Source: Bacillota bacterium (lineage in GTDB: Bacteria > Bacillota > Bacilli > Bacillales > Cytobacillaceae). Taken from it: 27,078 nucleotides of DNA. A model generated the notes under the pieces. It was not told where the DNA came from, ran no database searches, and saw nothing but the letters and a program-made list of their open reading frames with translations. The DNA lies in contig JAUZPT010000003.1 of the NCBI GenBank assembly GCA_030705745.1, positions 1 through 27,078 of the forward strand. The letters are read 5' to 3'. Position 1 is the first letter of the stretch; each line of letters opens with the position of its first letter. Positions 7,709 to 17,090 of this stretch are shown piece after piece. Position numbers and translations under genes: made by a program.

Positions 7709-9082
7709 TTATTTCTTCAGGTTAAGATTTTGAACGTAATTTTCTTTATTCACCTGGCGAGCACGGGCTATAGATAATGCTTCTCCAGGAACATTATTCG
7801 TAATGGTCGATCCAGCAGCAACGTATGCACCTTTTCCGATTGTTACAGGAGCGACAAGATTGGAATTGCAGCCGATGAAAACACCATCTTCAATCTTTGT
7901 TAAATATTTGTTTTTGCCATCATAATTGACGGTAATGGAGCCACAGCCGATATTTACATCACTGCCGATCTCCGCATCTCCGATATAACTGAGATGGGAA
8001 GCTTTGCTTGCTTTGCCAAATACAGCTTTTTTAATTTCAACAAAATTGCCGATTTTGACCTCATCATGAATTTCCGATTCAGGACGAATATGGGCAAAAG
8101 GCCCGATGTTCACTTGTGAACCAATTGCACTTTTATATGCTGCCGATTGACGGATAACTGTACCATCCCCAATTCGGCAATCTTCAATTTCGGTTTGAGG
8201 CCCAATTAAGCATTCCGAGCCAATAACCGTTTTTCCTTTGACAACCGTTCCTGGCAATAATACTGTATCCTGGCCGATTTCCACATCAGCACCAATGTAT
8301 GTATTGGCAGGATCAATAATCGTAACTCCATTGCGCATATGAAATTCGTTAATTCTATTTCTCATGATCCGCTCAGCTTCTGCTAATGCTACACGGTCAT
8401 TGACACCAAGCGTTTCTTCAAATTCTTCAGTCTGGTAGGCAGTTACGATTTGACCTTGTTTCTTCAAAATTTCAATCACATCGGGTAAATAATATTCACC
8501 TTGAACATTATCATTCGAAACATTTTTCAAAGCCTCAAACAGGGTACGATTATCGAAGCAGTAAGTCCCCGTATTTATTTCGTTTATTTCACGCTCCGAT
8601 TGTGTAGCATCCTTATGTTCAACAATTTTTTCAACAAGGCCATTATCATTTCGGACCACGCGTCCATAGCCTGTTGGGTTTTGTATGCTAGCAGTAAGGA
8701 TGGTCGCTTTGGCCGCTTGGCTATCATGGTGCTTAAATAGTGCTTCCATTGTTTCCGCCTTAATAAGCGGTGTATCGCCGCATACGACAATCGTAGTGCC
8801 TTCTTTTCCATCAAGCATTTCTTTTGCCTGCATGACCGCATGGGCAGTACCAAGCTGCTTGTCCTGCAGAGCATACTGGCTTTGAGAGCCTAATTGTGAT
8901 TGAACCATTTCTGCGCCATGGCCAATAACCGTTACGATCTCTTCTATATGAAGTTTAAATATTTGATCCACAACGTGCTGAACCATCGGTTTGTTGCACA
9001 CGGGATGAAGAACTTTGTATAGTTTGGACTTCATTCGTGTTCCCTGACCGGCGGCTAAAATCACGGCATAACGTTTAGACAT
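7709..9082 (-). CDS. glmU: Bifunctional UDP-GlcNAc synthesis enzyme GlmU
   Basis: Acetylates glucosamine-1-phosphate and then uridylylates it to UDP-GlcNAc, the precursor for peptidoglycan and teichoic acids. The N-terminal 230 residues are the pyrophosphorylase ([36 protein letters not shown]). Residues 250-457 are a left-handed beta-helix of hexapeptide repeats with the acetyltransferase active site ([37 protein letters not shown]). The 457 residues are the usual length. ATG at 9082 follows GGAGG. It has its own sigma-A promoter after the spoVG terminator. Confidence 0.97.
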   Translation of the reverse strand: MSKRYAVILAAGQGTRMKSKLYKVLHPVCNKPMVQHVVDQIFKLHIEEIVTVIGHGAEMVQSQLGSQSQYALQDKQLGTAHAVMQAKEMLDGKEGTTIVVCGDTPLIKAETMEALFKHHDSQAAKATILTASIQNPTGYGRVVRNDNGLVEKIVEHKDATQSEREINEINTGTYCFDNRTLFEALKNVSNDNVQGEYYLPDVIEILKKQGQIVTAYQTEEFEETLGVNDRVALAEAERIMRNRINEFHMRNGVTIIDPANTYIGADVEIGQDTVLLPGTVVKGKTVIGSECLIGPQTEIEDCRIGDGTVIRQSAAYKSAIGSQVNIGPFAHIRPESEIHDEVKIGNFVEIKKAVFGKASKASHLSYIGDAEIGSDVNIGCGSITVNYDGKNKYLTKIEDGVFIGCNSNLVAPVTIGKGAYVAAGSTITNNVPGEALSIARARQVNKENYVQNLNLKK

Positions 9083-9118
9083 GAGCAGGCCTCCAATTTA
9101 CCTTTTTATCCATTAAAA

Positions 9119-9147
9119 ATATTATCCTAAATGGCCGGGTATTTCAA
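9119..9147 (-). promoter_or_regulatory. Sigma-A promoter of glmU-prs
   Basis: TTGAAA (9142-9147), 17 nt, TAATAT (9119-9124) on the minus strand, about 37 bp before the glmU ATG. It allows glmU expression independent of spoVG. The remainder of the glmU-spoVG gap up to 9240 shows nothing else. Confidence 0.7.
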
Positions 9148-9241
9148 GGAATGAACGATAAGTGTCTGTAATTGCCAGATGTTTTTTTTTGGGAAGAGTG
9201 TTTAATGATGCTTACGAGGAGGTAGTATTCTAAAGTATAAA

Positions 9242-9273
9242 ATAAAAAGAGCCTTACTTATAGTAGTAGGCCC
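9242..9273 (-). terminator. spoVG terminator
   Basis: On the minus strand GGGCCTACT pairs with AGTAAGGCTC (one bulge, one G-U) and is followed by TTTTTATTTTA. It starts about 15 bp past the spoVG stop codon. Confidence 0.7.
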
Positions 9274-9287
9274 TTGTTGTTATTTGC

Positions 9288-9584
9288 TTAGGAAGCTCCT
9301 GCTTCTTCAAACTCAACTTCCACTTCCATTTCACCTAAACGATGATACTCTGTCAAAACAGCTTCCTGAATTTTCCCGCGTGTACCTGAATTAATTGGAT
9401 GAGCAATATCACGGAATTCCCCATCTGGAGTACGTTTGCTTGGCATCGCCACAAATAATCCATTGTTCCCATCAATTACACGAATGTCGTGAACAACAAA
9501 TTCGTTGTCTAGAGTGATTGATGCAATCGCTCTCATTCTTCCATCTGTGTTAACGCGTCGTAATCTTACGTCTGTAACTTCCAC
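9288..9584 (-). CDS. spoVG: Septation/sporulation regulator SpoVG
   Basis: Small nucleic-acid-binding regulator (98 residues) active at the onset of sporulation and in cell division. The whole chain is nearly the same as B. subtilis SpoVG ([55 protein letters not shown]). The frame opens with GTG at 9593, but GTG at 9584 has AGGGTG 8 nt upstream and gives the conserved start MEVTDV. It sits behind a near-perfect sigma-H promoter and an AT-rich tract, and ends at its own terminator. Confidence 0.95.
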   Translation of the reverse strand: MEVTDVRLRRVNTDGRMRAIASITLDNEFVVHDIRVIDGNNGLFVAMPSKRTPDGEFRDIAHPINSGTRGKIQEAVLTEYHRLGEMEVEVEFEEAGAS

Positions 9585-9626
9585 TGTGTTCACACCCTTT
9601 TTTTCTATAAATAAATTCTAAATTAT

Positions 9627-9655
9627 TAATTCTACAAGAATTTCAGGATTCCTTC
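9627..9655 (-). promoter_or_regulatory. Sigma-H promoter of spoVG
   Basis: On the minus strand GAAGGAATC (9647-9655), 11 nt, GTAGAATTA (9627-9635): the -10 fits RNNGAATWW exactly and the -35 fits RNAGGAWWW in 8 of 9 positions. In B. subtilis spoVG is the model sigma-H promoter. The AT-rich tract just upstream (about 9656-9750) corresponds to where AbrB binds there. Confidence 0.85.
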
Positions 9656-9747
9656 TTTAATTGTAAAATTTTTTTGAAAAATTAGGGCTAAATAGTGGTT
9701 AATTGTAAAAAACAGATAAAATATACAATTTATTAGTAAAAAAGTCC

Positions 9748-9779
9748 AAAAAAAAAGCGCTCCATTATTTCACGAGCGC
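9748..9779 (-). terminator. yabJ (ridA) terminator overlapping its stop codon
   Basis: GCGCTC (minus strand, 9774-9779) pairs with GAGCGC (9757-9762) and is followed by nine T. The upstream arm lies in the last codons of ridA. It insulates spoVG from the purR-ridA unit. Confidence 0.8.
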
Positions 9780-10139
9780 AATTACTTCTATTTCGACCAA
9801 GGCATCTTTCGGCAGGCGGGCTACCTCCACACACGAACGAGCTGGTTTATGGTTTGAAAAATATTCTCCATAGATACTGTTTAATGCTGCGAAATCATCC
9901 ATATTTTGAATAAAAACAGTCGCCTTTACTACCGTTTCAAAGGATGCTCCTGCTTCTTTTAACACCGCATCGAGGTTTTTAAATACTTGGTGCGCCTGCT
10001 CTTCAATTCCTCCATGAACCATTACGCCTTCGGCTGTTAAGGGAATTTGACCCGAACTGTAAAAAAGATTATTTACAATGACACCTTGAGAATATGGCCC
10101 AATCGCAGCTGGCGCCTGATTCGTTTGAATCGTTCTCAT
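9765..10139 (-). CDS. ridA: RidA family 2-iminobutanoate/2-iminopropanoate deaminase (YabJ)
   Basis: Member of the YjgF/YER057c/UK114 family; it hydrolyses reactive enamine/imine intermediates formed by PLP enzymes. In B. subtilis YabJ is needed for full PurR-linked adenine repression. The 124 residues carry [37 protein letters not shown] and the active-site Arg stretch [21 protein letters not shown]. It begins 1 bp after the purR stop, so the two are cotranscribed. Confidence 0.95.
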   Translation of the reverse strand: MRTIQTNQAPAAIGPYSQGVIVNNLFYSSGQIPLTAEGVMVHGGIEEQAHQVFKNLDAVLKEAGASFETVVKATVFIQNMDDFAALNSIYGEYFSNHKPARSCVEVARLPKDALVEIEVIALVK

Positions 10140-10140
10140 A

Positions 10141-10974
10141 TTATTTACCCCTGCCTTTTTTTAAAAAATAATTGCCTTCTTTTACATTAATTCTTTTTTC
10201 TCTTACATCAACGTCTGAAAGCTGGATGAGTGAAATGTATTCATCAACAAGGCGTTCTTCTATTTTCTCTGCCTCTACAAGTACCGCAATACCTGCGACA
10301 ATCGCTTTAAACTCCTCCAATAAGCTCTTCATGCCCATGACCGTTCCGCCTGCTTTCATGAAATCGTCCACAATCAGGACTTTTGATCCTTCTGCTAGGC
10401 TTCTTTTGGACAAAACCATCGGTTGTATTCTTTTTGTTGAGCCGGAAACATAATTGATGCTGACCGTGGGACCTTCCGTAACTTTACTATCCCTTCTCAC
10501 GATCACGACGGGAACGTTTAGCTGGCTTGCGACCGCATATGCAAGGGGGATTCCTTTCGTCGCTACAGTCATGACCACATCGATGGAAGAAGCCGCATAT
10601 GCTGACGCAATGATTCTTCCCGCTTTTTGGACAATAGACGGATTACCGAGAATATCCGTCAAGTATAAATAGCCTCCTGGCAATAGCCGATCAGGTTTTG
10701 CAATCATTTCACACAGCTGTTGCACAAAGGGTTTTGATTCCTCGTCACTTACCTTAACAAAGAACTTCACCCCTCCAGCAGCCCCTGGAATCGTTTGAAG
10801 CGTTCCAATCCCTCGATGTTCAAACGTTTCTTTAAGAATCCCTAGATCTTCGCTGATGGATGATTTAGCGGAAGAATAGCGTTCTGCAAAATAGGTAAGC
10901 GGAATGAGCTGGCGCGGGTGCTCGAGCAAGTAGGTCGTCATATCAACTAATCGTTCACTACGGCGAAATTTCAT
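10141..10974 (-). CDS. purR: Purine operon repressor PurR
   Basis: PRPP-responsive repressor of purine synthesis and transport genes in Gram-positives. Residues 1-73 form the winged-helix DNA-binding domain ([31 protein letters not shown]). The rest is a phosphoribosyltransferase-like domain with the PRPP motif [13 protein letters not shown]. The 277 residues compare with 285 in B. subtilis. ATG at 10974 follows GGAGGG. The promoter, which overlaps the ispE stop codon, carries a PurBox-like site, pointing to autoregulation. Confidence 0.96.
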   Translation of the reverse strand: MKFRRSERLVDMTTYLLEHPRQLIPLTYFAERYSSAKSSISEDLGILKETFEHRGIGTLQTIPGAAGGVKFFVKVSDEESKPFVQQLCEMIAKPDRLLPGGYLYLTDILGNPSIVQKAGRIIASAYAASSIDVVMTVATKGIPLAYAVASQLNVPVVIVRRDSKVTEGPTVSINYVSGSTKRIQPMVLSKRSLAEGSKVLIVDDFMKAGGTVMGMKSLLEEFKAIVAGIAVLVEAEKIEERLVDEYISLIQLSDVDVREKRINVKEGNYFLKKGRGK

Positions 10975-11008
10975 ATAAACCCTCCAAAAAACCGTATGAT
11001 GTTACCTT

Positions 11009-11038
11009 ATTATAGAATTAACATTCGGATTTAATCAA
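11009..11038 (-). promoter_or_regulatory. purR promoter with PurBox-like operator
   Basis: TTGATT (11033-11038), 18 nt, TATAAT (11009-11014) on the minus strand; the -35 lies at the ispE stop codon. The spacer holds AAATCCGAATGTT (11020-11032), 11 of 13 positions to the PurBox AWWWCCGAACWWT. A weaker inverted half, with CGG at its centre, overlaps the leader near 10988-11000. Confidence 0.65.
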
Positions 11039-11900
11039 GAGTATGTCGTTCACCGAGCAACCTAACAGCAAAAACCTGATCGCAAAATCCTCTTAGGCCA
11101 TTATAAATACGGTGCATTCTGGAATCATGCTGCATGATAGCAAAAACTGTCGGTCCGCTCCCGCTCATTAAAACTGCATCTGCCCCAAATCTTTTCATTT
11201 GGTCTTTAATTTGGGCTACGTCCGGATGAAGGTTTAAGGTAACTTCCTCTAAAACATTCCCCATGTTTTTGCATACTTTTTCAAAATCATTCGTAAGGAT
11301 TCCATCAATCATTTCCTTTGTATCCGGGTGTTTAACGGTATTTAAATCCAATCTCCTATACACATCTGCGGTGGAAACACCAATAAAGGGCTTGGCCAAA
11401 ATGATCCAGCATGTAGGAGGAGCAGGCAAGTCTTTAATCACTTCCCCTCTACCTGTTGCAAGGGCTGTTCCGCCATAAACACAAAAGGACACGTCTGAAC
11501 CAATTTCCGACCCCAGCTCGGCCAATTCATCCAATGTCAATCCCAAGTCCCACAATTTATTCAAGCCGCGCAGTGTAGCTGCTGCATCACTGCTGCCGCC
11601 CGCCAGTCCTGCCGCTACCGGAATATTTTTCTCGATCGCAATTGAAACGCCTTTTTTAACTTTAAACCTTTCCTTTAACAACAAGGCCGCCTGATACGCA
11701 AGATTGCGCTGATCATCCGGAACAAATCGATTATGGGAGAGTATAAAGATTTTATCTTCGTCCAATAAGGTCAATTCGACACGATCAGCCAAGTCAATCG
11801 TTGTCATAATCATTTCAACCTCATGATAACCATCTGGACGTTTATGTAAAACATCTAAAGTTAAGTTGATTTTTGCGGGTGCTTTAATTAAAAGTCTCAC
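11031..11900 (-). CDS. ispE: 4-diphosphocytidyl-2-C-methyl-D-erythritol kinase
   Basis: GHMP kinase of the MEP isoprenoid pathway; phosphorylates CDP-methylerythritol at the 2-hydroxyl. Seen: N-terminal [22 protein letters not shown], the glycine-rich ATP loop [14 protein letters not shown] (about 94-107), [21 protein letters not shown] with the catalytic Asp, and the C-terminal [10 protein letters not shown]. The frame opens with GTG at 11909, but GTG at 11900 has AGGTGA 5 nt upstream and gives 289 residues beginning [13 protein letters not shown], the family pattern. An extended -10 sequence (TGGTAAAAT) is visible about 60 bp upstream. Confidence 0.96.
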   Translation of the reverse strand: MRLLIKAPAKINLTLDVLHKRPDGYHEVEMIMTTIDLADRVELTLLDEDKIFILSHNRFVPDDQRNLAYQAALLLKERFKVKKGVSIAIEKNIPVAAGLAGGSSDAAATLRGLNKLWDLGLTLDELAELGSEIGSDVSFCVYGGTALATGRGEVIKDLPAPPTCWIILAKPFIGVSTADVYRRLDLNTVKHPDTKEMIDGILTNDFEKVCKNMGNVLEEVTLNLHPDVAQIKDQMKRFGADAVLMSGSGPTVFAIMQHDSRMHRIYNGLRGFCDQVFAVRLLGERHTLD

Positions 11901-12095
11901 TAGGTTCACCTACTTTTTGTAAATTTCCACGTTCCCCATATTTTGTCCTATTTTACCACAAAATGATATAAGTAAGACGTAACATTCATAATACCTTTCA
12001 AAATTATTATTTTATCATTAGTAGCCTTGTGAAAAAAGGGAAACCTGCTCTAATTAAAGACGTCCACGAGTAAATCTGAACGTGTGAAAAATTGA

Positions 12096-12132
12096 TGTAA
12101 AAAAACAGGCCAAGGAAGGACCTTGACCTGTT
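12096..12132 (-). terminator. sspF terminator
   Basis: A 12-bp stem (12104-12115 with 12121-12132, one G-U) and 5-nt loop are followed by a run of eight T on the minus strand. This is the only structure in the ispE-sspF gap (11901-12196) apart from the ispE promoter region. Confidence 0.85.
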
Positions 12133-12196
12133 GCCGTGGAGAATTGCTATTTCCATAAGCTGTTTTCCTATTTAAAGAAAAATGTAAAGCATGTCC

Positions 12197-12373
12197 CTAT
12201 CGCTTCTGAAGTAACTGCTGTTCCGCCAACTCGATGGCACGCTTGACCATGTTACCGGCATCTTTGGCGCGGATTCCTCCCCAGCCTTCTTTTTGCACGA
12301 CATCATAAAACCCAAGTTCTTTTGCAAGTTCCTCTTTAAAACGATCCGACATTACTCCTCTTCTTCTAGCCAT
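12197..12373 (-). CDS. sspF: Small acid-soluble spore protein, SspF type
   Basis: Alpha/beta-type SASP relative of 58 residues, expected to coat forespore DNA. It contains [24 protein letters not shown] and [17 protein letters not shown], matching B. subtilis SspF. The segment around the usual protease site reads WGGIRAKD, where B. subtilis has WGEIRARD. A TTG three codons earlier opens the frame but abuts the Shine-Dalgarno. ATG at 12373 sits 9 nt after AAAGGAG. A sigma-G promoter precedes it and a strong terminator follows, so it is a monocistron. Confidence 0.92.
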   Translation of the reverse strand: MARRRGVMSDRFKEELAKELGFYDVVQKEGWGGIRAKDAGNMVKRAIELAEQQLLQKR

Positions 12374-12409
12374 CTGAAACAACTCCTTTCATTCTCCATC
12401 GGCATTACT

Positions 12410-12439
12410 TAGTATGGATGGTAGGCCGTTTTTTTATGA
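12410..12439 (-). promoter_or_regulatory. Sigma-G promoter of sspF
   Basis: TCATA (12435-12439), 18 nt, CATACTA (12410-12416) on the minus strand. The -10 matches the sigma-G consensus completely. It lies 37 bp before the sspF ATG. Confidence 0.75.
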
Positions 12440-12469
12440 AAGGCTCCTTTTGGGACTGGTATTAAAAAT

Positions 12470-12500
12470 GAAAAAAGCAGGAAACCTATTGGTTCCCTGC
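12470..12500 (-). terminator. veg terminator
   Basis: GCAGGGAACC / GGTTTCCTGC (12477-12486 with 12491-12500, one G-U) has a 4-nt loop and six T following on the minus strand. Confidence 0.85.
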
Positions 12501-12519
12501 CCGCTTAAATCACTATATT

Positions 12520-12783
12520 TTAGCTTAAAACAACGTGCCCTGCTGCATCTTCAAAGAAGGTAATTTGAACCGTTTCGGTAAGAACATCTGCATAACTGTA
12601 CGATACCCGTTCAAATGCATTTTCATCCTGATCTAACTCAATTACAAATACTGATGGATAAGTCTCTGATAAAACACCGGAACGCTCAATCGTCTTTCTG
12701 CGTCCACCGTTTGCCTTTAGCAAAAGTCTTTTTCCTAAATTTGAATCAAGAGCCATCTTAATATCGGCTAGGGTTTTTGGCAT
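12520..12783 (-). CDS. veg: Veg protein
   Basis: Small highly expressed protein of 87 residues, linked in B. subtilis to biofilm gene control. Its biochemical role is not established. The central stretch [20 protein letters not shown] and the later [21 protein letters not shown] are conserved throughout. The open frame runs 20 codons upstream through the promoter, but ATG at 12783 has a GAGGTGA ribosome site. Two strong tandem sigma-A promoters drive it. Confidence 0.95.
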   Translation of the reverse strand: MPKTLADIKMALDSNLGKRLLLKANGGRRKTIERSGVLSETYPSVFVIELDQDENAFERVSYSYADVLTETVQITFFEDAAGHVVLS

Positions 12784-12804
12784 GCGGTTCACCTCACTGT
12801 ATAA

Positions 12805-12833
12805 AGTATAACACATTGACACAATGCTGTCAA
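12805..12833 (-). promoter_or_regulatory. veg proximal sigma-A promoter
   Basis: TTGACA (12828-12833), 17 nt, TATACT (12805-12810) on the minus strand, matching the position of the strong veg promoter of B. subtilis. Confidence 0.85.
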
Positions 12834-12845
12834 ACAAAAACATAA

Positions 12846-12875
12846 ATTATATCAGTCGAACAAAAAGATTGTCAA
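12846..12875 (-). promoter_or_regulatory. veg distal sigma-A promoter
   Basis: TTGACA (12870-12875), 18 nt, TATAAT (12846-12851): both hexamers are consensus. The tandem arrangement with the proximal promoter matches the B. subtilis veg region. Confidence 0.8.
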
Positions 12876-12978
12876 TATTTTTTCGTCTACTTTTTCTACT
12901 ATTTTTCAACATTTTTAGCATACCCAAAAATTTCTATGATTATGTAGGCTGGACTAAGAAAAGCTCTGGCCACCAAAA

Positions 12979-13008
12979 AACAAAAAACCTCTCTCGAAAG
13001 AAAGGCTT
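12979..13008 (-). terminator. yabG terminator with UUCG loop
   Basis: On the minus strand CCTTTCT (12999-13005) and AGAGAGG (12988-12994) close a TTCG tetraloop and are followed by six T. It lies just past the yabG stop. Confidence 0.8.
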
Positions 13009-13012
13009 CTGT

Positions 13013-13897
13013 CTATTCCTCATCATGATTTCCTTGTTTATACGGCATCCCAGTGCGAAGCACTCCCCTTGTTTCAATTCCGCCAAGCCCCTTTTCTCCG
13101 GTCAGCGTATTTCGTAATACATCCCACACATTGATTCTTTCCATAAAGGGAGTAAAACTTATTTTGGCAACAATATAGACAGGATCGAGCGCATGTATAT
13201 TGATGCGGGAAGGCGAACTCGCAAAGTTTGCCCCTGCATGTATAAGCGACTCAAAATGGGACTGGCATGCTCCAGCAAAAATAACCAATTGGTCCAAATG
13301 CGGAGATTTTTTTCTGGCTTCAAGCACTGTTTGGACAAAATGCTTGGAATGGCGGTACGCATTAATATCTGTCTTTTTCCCTTTTGCCTTTGAGTAAGCA
13401 TCATGACCGGTAATCACGAGTATATCTGGACGGTAATAATCGATTAATTGCCCTACTTTTTCAGGCATTTCTTTTTCATTACAGTGTATTCCAACGACAG
13501 GTACACCAATTTTTTCGTATACCGTCAGACATTTTTTCAAATAGGAAGCATCTCCATCCAGGTGGAGAACCTTTCCTGGAATTTGAAAATAATTCGTTGG
13601 CTTCGTATATCCTCCTGTTGTTTCATACTCCTGTTTTTGTTTTAATAAATCCACTTCTTGACGAAAAAGGCGAAATGATTGTTCTTCTAACGATCTGAAT
13701 TCATCCGTGAATGCCTTCCGTTTATTTTGGTCAATAACGATTAAATCCTCATAAGGTGCATCTGCCACAATTCGAAATTCTTCTCCGTAGAGAATCGCCG
13801 ATTTTTCCCCAAACCTTTCTCCGATATCTATGACCCGAAAAAGAATATCACAATTATATGATCGTCTGCCGACAATATCCATCTTGTTAATATCCAC
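13013..13897 (-). CDS. yabG: Sporulation-specific protease YabG
   Basis: Mother-cell cysteine-type protease that trims spore coat proteins in B. subtilis. The 294 residues show the conserved blocks PGKVLHLDGDASYLKKCL, PDILVITGHDAYSK, IFAGACQSHFESLIHAGANF and YIVAKISFTPFMERINVW. The conserved His in TGHDAY and Cys in GACQSH are the likely catalytic pair, by comparison with work on the clostridial protein. The frame opens at 13906, but GTG at 13897 has GGAG 8 nt upstream and aligns with the B. subtilis start. A sigma-K promoter lies upstream. Confidence 0.93.
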   Translation of the reverse strand: MDINKMDIVGRRSYNCDILFRVIDIGERFGEKSAILYGEEFRIVADAPYEDLIVIDQNKRKAFTDEFRSLEEQSFRLFRQEVDLLKQKQEYETTGGYTKPTNYFQIPGKVLHLDGDASYLKKCLTVYEKIGVPVVGIHCNEKEMPEKVGQLIDYYRPDILVITGHDAYSKAKGKKTDINAYRHSKHFVQTVLEARKKSPHLDQLVIFAGACQSHFESLIHAGANFASSPSRINIHALDPVYIVAKISFTPFMERINVWDVLRNTLTGEKGLGGIETRGVLRTGMPYKQGNHDEE

Positions 13898-13953
13898 TGC
13901 CGTCACTCCAATAAGACCAGGCGTTAAGACTTTGCATGATCAAGTTTCTCTCA

Positions 13954-13982
13954 TAAGCTATGCAAAAGCCCGAGAAAGGGTG
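13954..13982 (-). promoter_or_regulatory. Sigma-K promoter of yabG
   Basis: CACC (13979-13982), 16 nt, CATAGCTTA (13954-13962) on the minus strand: a full match to sigma-K MACM-N16-CATANNNTA. yabG is sigma-K dependent in B. subtilis. Confidence 0.8.
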
Positions 13983-14017
13983 ATTAGAAAAGCGGTAGCT
14001 TCCGTTTTGGCCATCAG

Positions 14018-15479
<1,462 letters not shown>

Positions 15480-15626
15480 TATTTCCCTTATATCTCCTTT
15501 ATAAATAACTCTATTACAAGCGATAATTTATTTTTAATAATTTGAAAGAAAACTGAAACATTTCTGTAATCAAATTCGTCTATATAGGCAACAAAGCAAA
15601 TAAAGTTAAGTATAAAGAAATTTACC

Positions 15627-15661
15627 CAAAAAGCAAAATGCAGAGGAATGACTCCTCTGCA
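15627..15661 (-). terminator. yabE terminator
   Basis: TGCAGAGGA pairs perfectly with TCCTCTGCA (15639-15647 with 15653-15661; 5-nt loop), followed by TTTTGCTTTTT on the minus strand. It lies in the rnmV-yabE gap. I see no clear promoter for rnmV in the rest of that gap. Confidence 0.8.
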
Positions 15662-15670
15662 CTTGTCTAA

Positions 15671-16852
15671 CTAATTCAGAATTTTAATTTTGATTTTTCG
15701 ATTACCCCAACGAAATGCCTGATACTCCGATGGAAAGAACACATCGATTTTGTACCCTTTGATTGCCGAGCCAGTATCCGCTGCGATGGCGTAACCGTAA
15801 CCTTCCACATATACCTTTGTCCCAAGCGGAATAACTCTTGGATCAACAGCAATCACTTTCGCGTCAGGATTGGCGTGCAAATTGATGCCAGTGGCAGTAT
15901 GCCCTGAACAGCCATTACAATCTGCAGTATAGGCGGTGGTCGTCACATACATCTCTTTCCCCCCGCTGACTTCTCCACGGGAAACCTGCATTGTTAATTT
16001 TTTCGTACCTAAGGCCACAATTCTATCCTGCTTTTTTTGAACCATTTTCTCGCTTAGCAGTTTTCTTGATACTTCTTTGCCGTTTTCAAGGACCACTTCA
16101 AATCGTCTTGATTTAAGTCCTTTCTTCCCCTGGGCTATAACTTTTTCTTTCCCCTGAGGAAGTTTGACATCTTTTTTTGTTACTACGGCAAATTGAACTG
16201 GTTCTTCCACTACATCGGTGACTTTTTCTACTCGAATGACGTTGATAACGGCATTTTCTTTGACTTGCGCAGTCAATGACGGTTCAACTCGGTCTAATTT
16301 AGAAAGTTTGATACCCTGTTGTTTTAAAAAGTCAGCGACCGTAGCCGAAGTGGACCAAACGTGCTTCTGATGTCCGCCATCCATCAGTGTAAGAGGAACA
16401 GCATTGCGTATGGCAATGATCATCTTACTTTTAATGACTTCGTGCGTTCCTGGAGAAATTTGGTCATTCGAATTCAGGACATAATTCTGCTCCTTTAAGA
16501 GCTCTGCAACCGTTTTGGTTGTTGTCCAGACCGTTTTTTTCTCGTTGTCTTTCACAATTTGAACTTGTTTCGCTGGTTTCCAAACGATCGTTAATTCGTT
16601 TTTTACTGTGCTGCTTGTCGGTGGAAACACTAAGTCTTGAGAACGAATGGGTACTTTAAGTTCATCTAAAAGTTCCTTGATGGTGTCTGCATGTGTTTTG
16701 ATGACTTCTTCTTTTCCATTCAGTGTTAATGCAACGGTCTTTTTCGATCCTTCGTAGAACAGGATGCCCAATGTAGCTGCAAAAACTAGGAAACTAGCAA
16801 AAAATACGGCTAATTTCTTCCTCCTCAAAGACTTTGAAAACAAATTTTTCAT
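15671..16852 (-). CDS. yabE: Cell-wall protein YabE (DUF348/G5/3D domains)
   Basis: Surface protein related to resuscitation-promoting factors and to B. subtilis YocH, thought to bind or cleave peptidoglycan. A membrane-spanning signal segment (about residues 14-34, AVFFASFLVFAATLGILF) follows a basic RRKK. Then come three DUF348 repeats (about 38-215), a G5 domain (about 220-295) and a C-terminal 3D domain with TTTAYTADCNGCSG, VDPRVIPLGTKVYV and ADTGSAIKGYKIDVFF, whose three Asp are intact. The 393 residues are shorter than the 437 of B. subtilis. The ATG at 16852 is 23 nt after a perfect AAAGGAGG, so the true start may be further upstream. Confidence 0.9.
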   Translation of the reverse strand: MKNLFSKSLRRKKLAVFFASFLVFAATLGILFYEGSKKTVALTLNGKEEVIKTHADTIKELLDELKVPIRSQDLVFPPTSSTVKNELTIVWKPAKQVQIVKDNEKKTVWTTTKTVAELLKEQNYVLNSNDQISPGTHEVIKSKMIIAIRNAVPLTLMDGGHQKHVWSTSATVADFLKQQGIKLSKLDRVEPSLTAQVKENAVINVIRVEKVTDVVEEPVQFAVVTKKDVKLPQGKEKVIAQGKKGLKSRRFEVVLENGKEVSRKLLSEKMVQKKQDRIVALGTKKLTMQVSRGEVSGGKEMYVTTTAYTADCNGCSGHTATGINLHANPDAKVIAVDPRVIPLGTKVYVEGYGYAIAADTGSAIKGYKIDVFFPSEYQAFRWGNRKIKIKILN

Positions 16853-16893
16853 GTCTTTGATTACGATGAAAAACGCCTCCTTTTCTTGGAGTG

Positions 16894-16923
16894 ATTATAA
16901 ATAACCAAGCTGCCGACTGTCAA
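16894..16923 (-). promoter_or_regulatory. Sigma-A promoter of yabE
   Basis: TTGACA (16918-16923), 18 nt, TATAAT (16894-16899) on the minus strand: both hexamers are consensus. The transcript would start about 35 nt before the annotated ATG. Confidence 0.75.
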
Positions 16924-17043
16924 CCGATACACCTTGCTGGAACGTATTTCTAATTATGCATACACCAGGAAAGAATGCAAAGGAAAACTTCTCGACACGA
17001 TTATCCTATGATGAAAAGGAGACATGTAGAACTTTTAGTTAAA

Positions 17044-17090
17044 ACAAAAAAATAGGACAAACACTCCCGCAAATCGACATAATCTCCTAT
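17044..17090 (-). terminator. Possible yabD terminator
   Basis: ATAGGA (minus, from 17090) pairs with TCCTAT (17052-17057), followed by seven T. The loop is long (about 27 nt) and a competing stem AATCGA/TCGATT exists, so the call is tentative. The upstream arm overlaps the yabD stop. Confidence 0.4.

Noticed and set aside
12824..13117. Plus-strand open frame of 97 codons between veg and yabG
   Set aside because: It runs antisense through the veg promoters and the yabG terminator, has no ribosome site and resembles no known protein.
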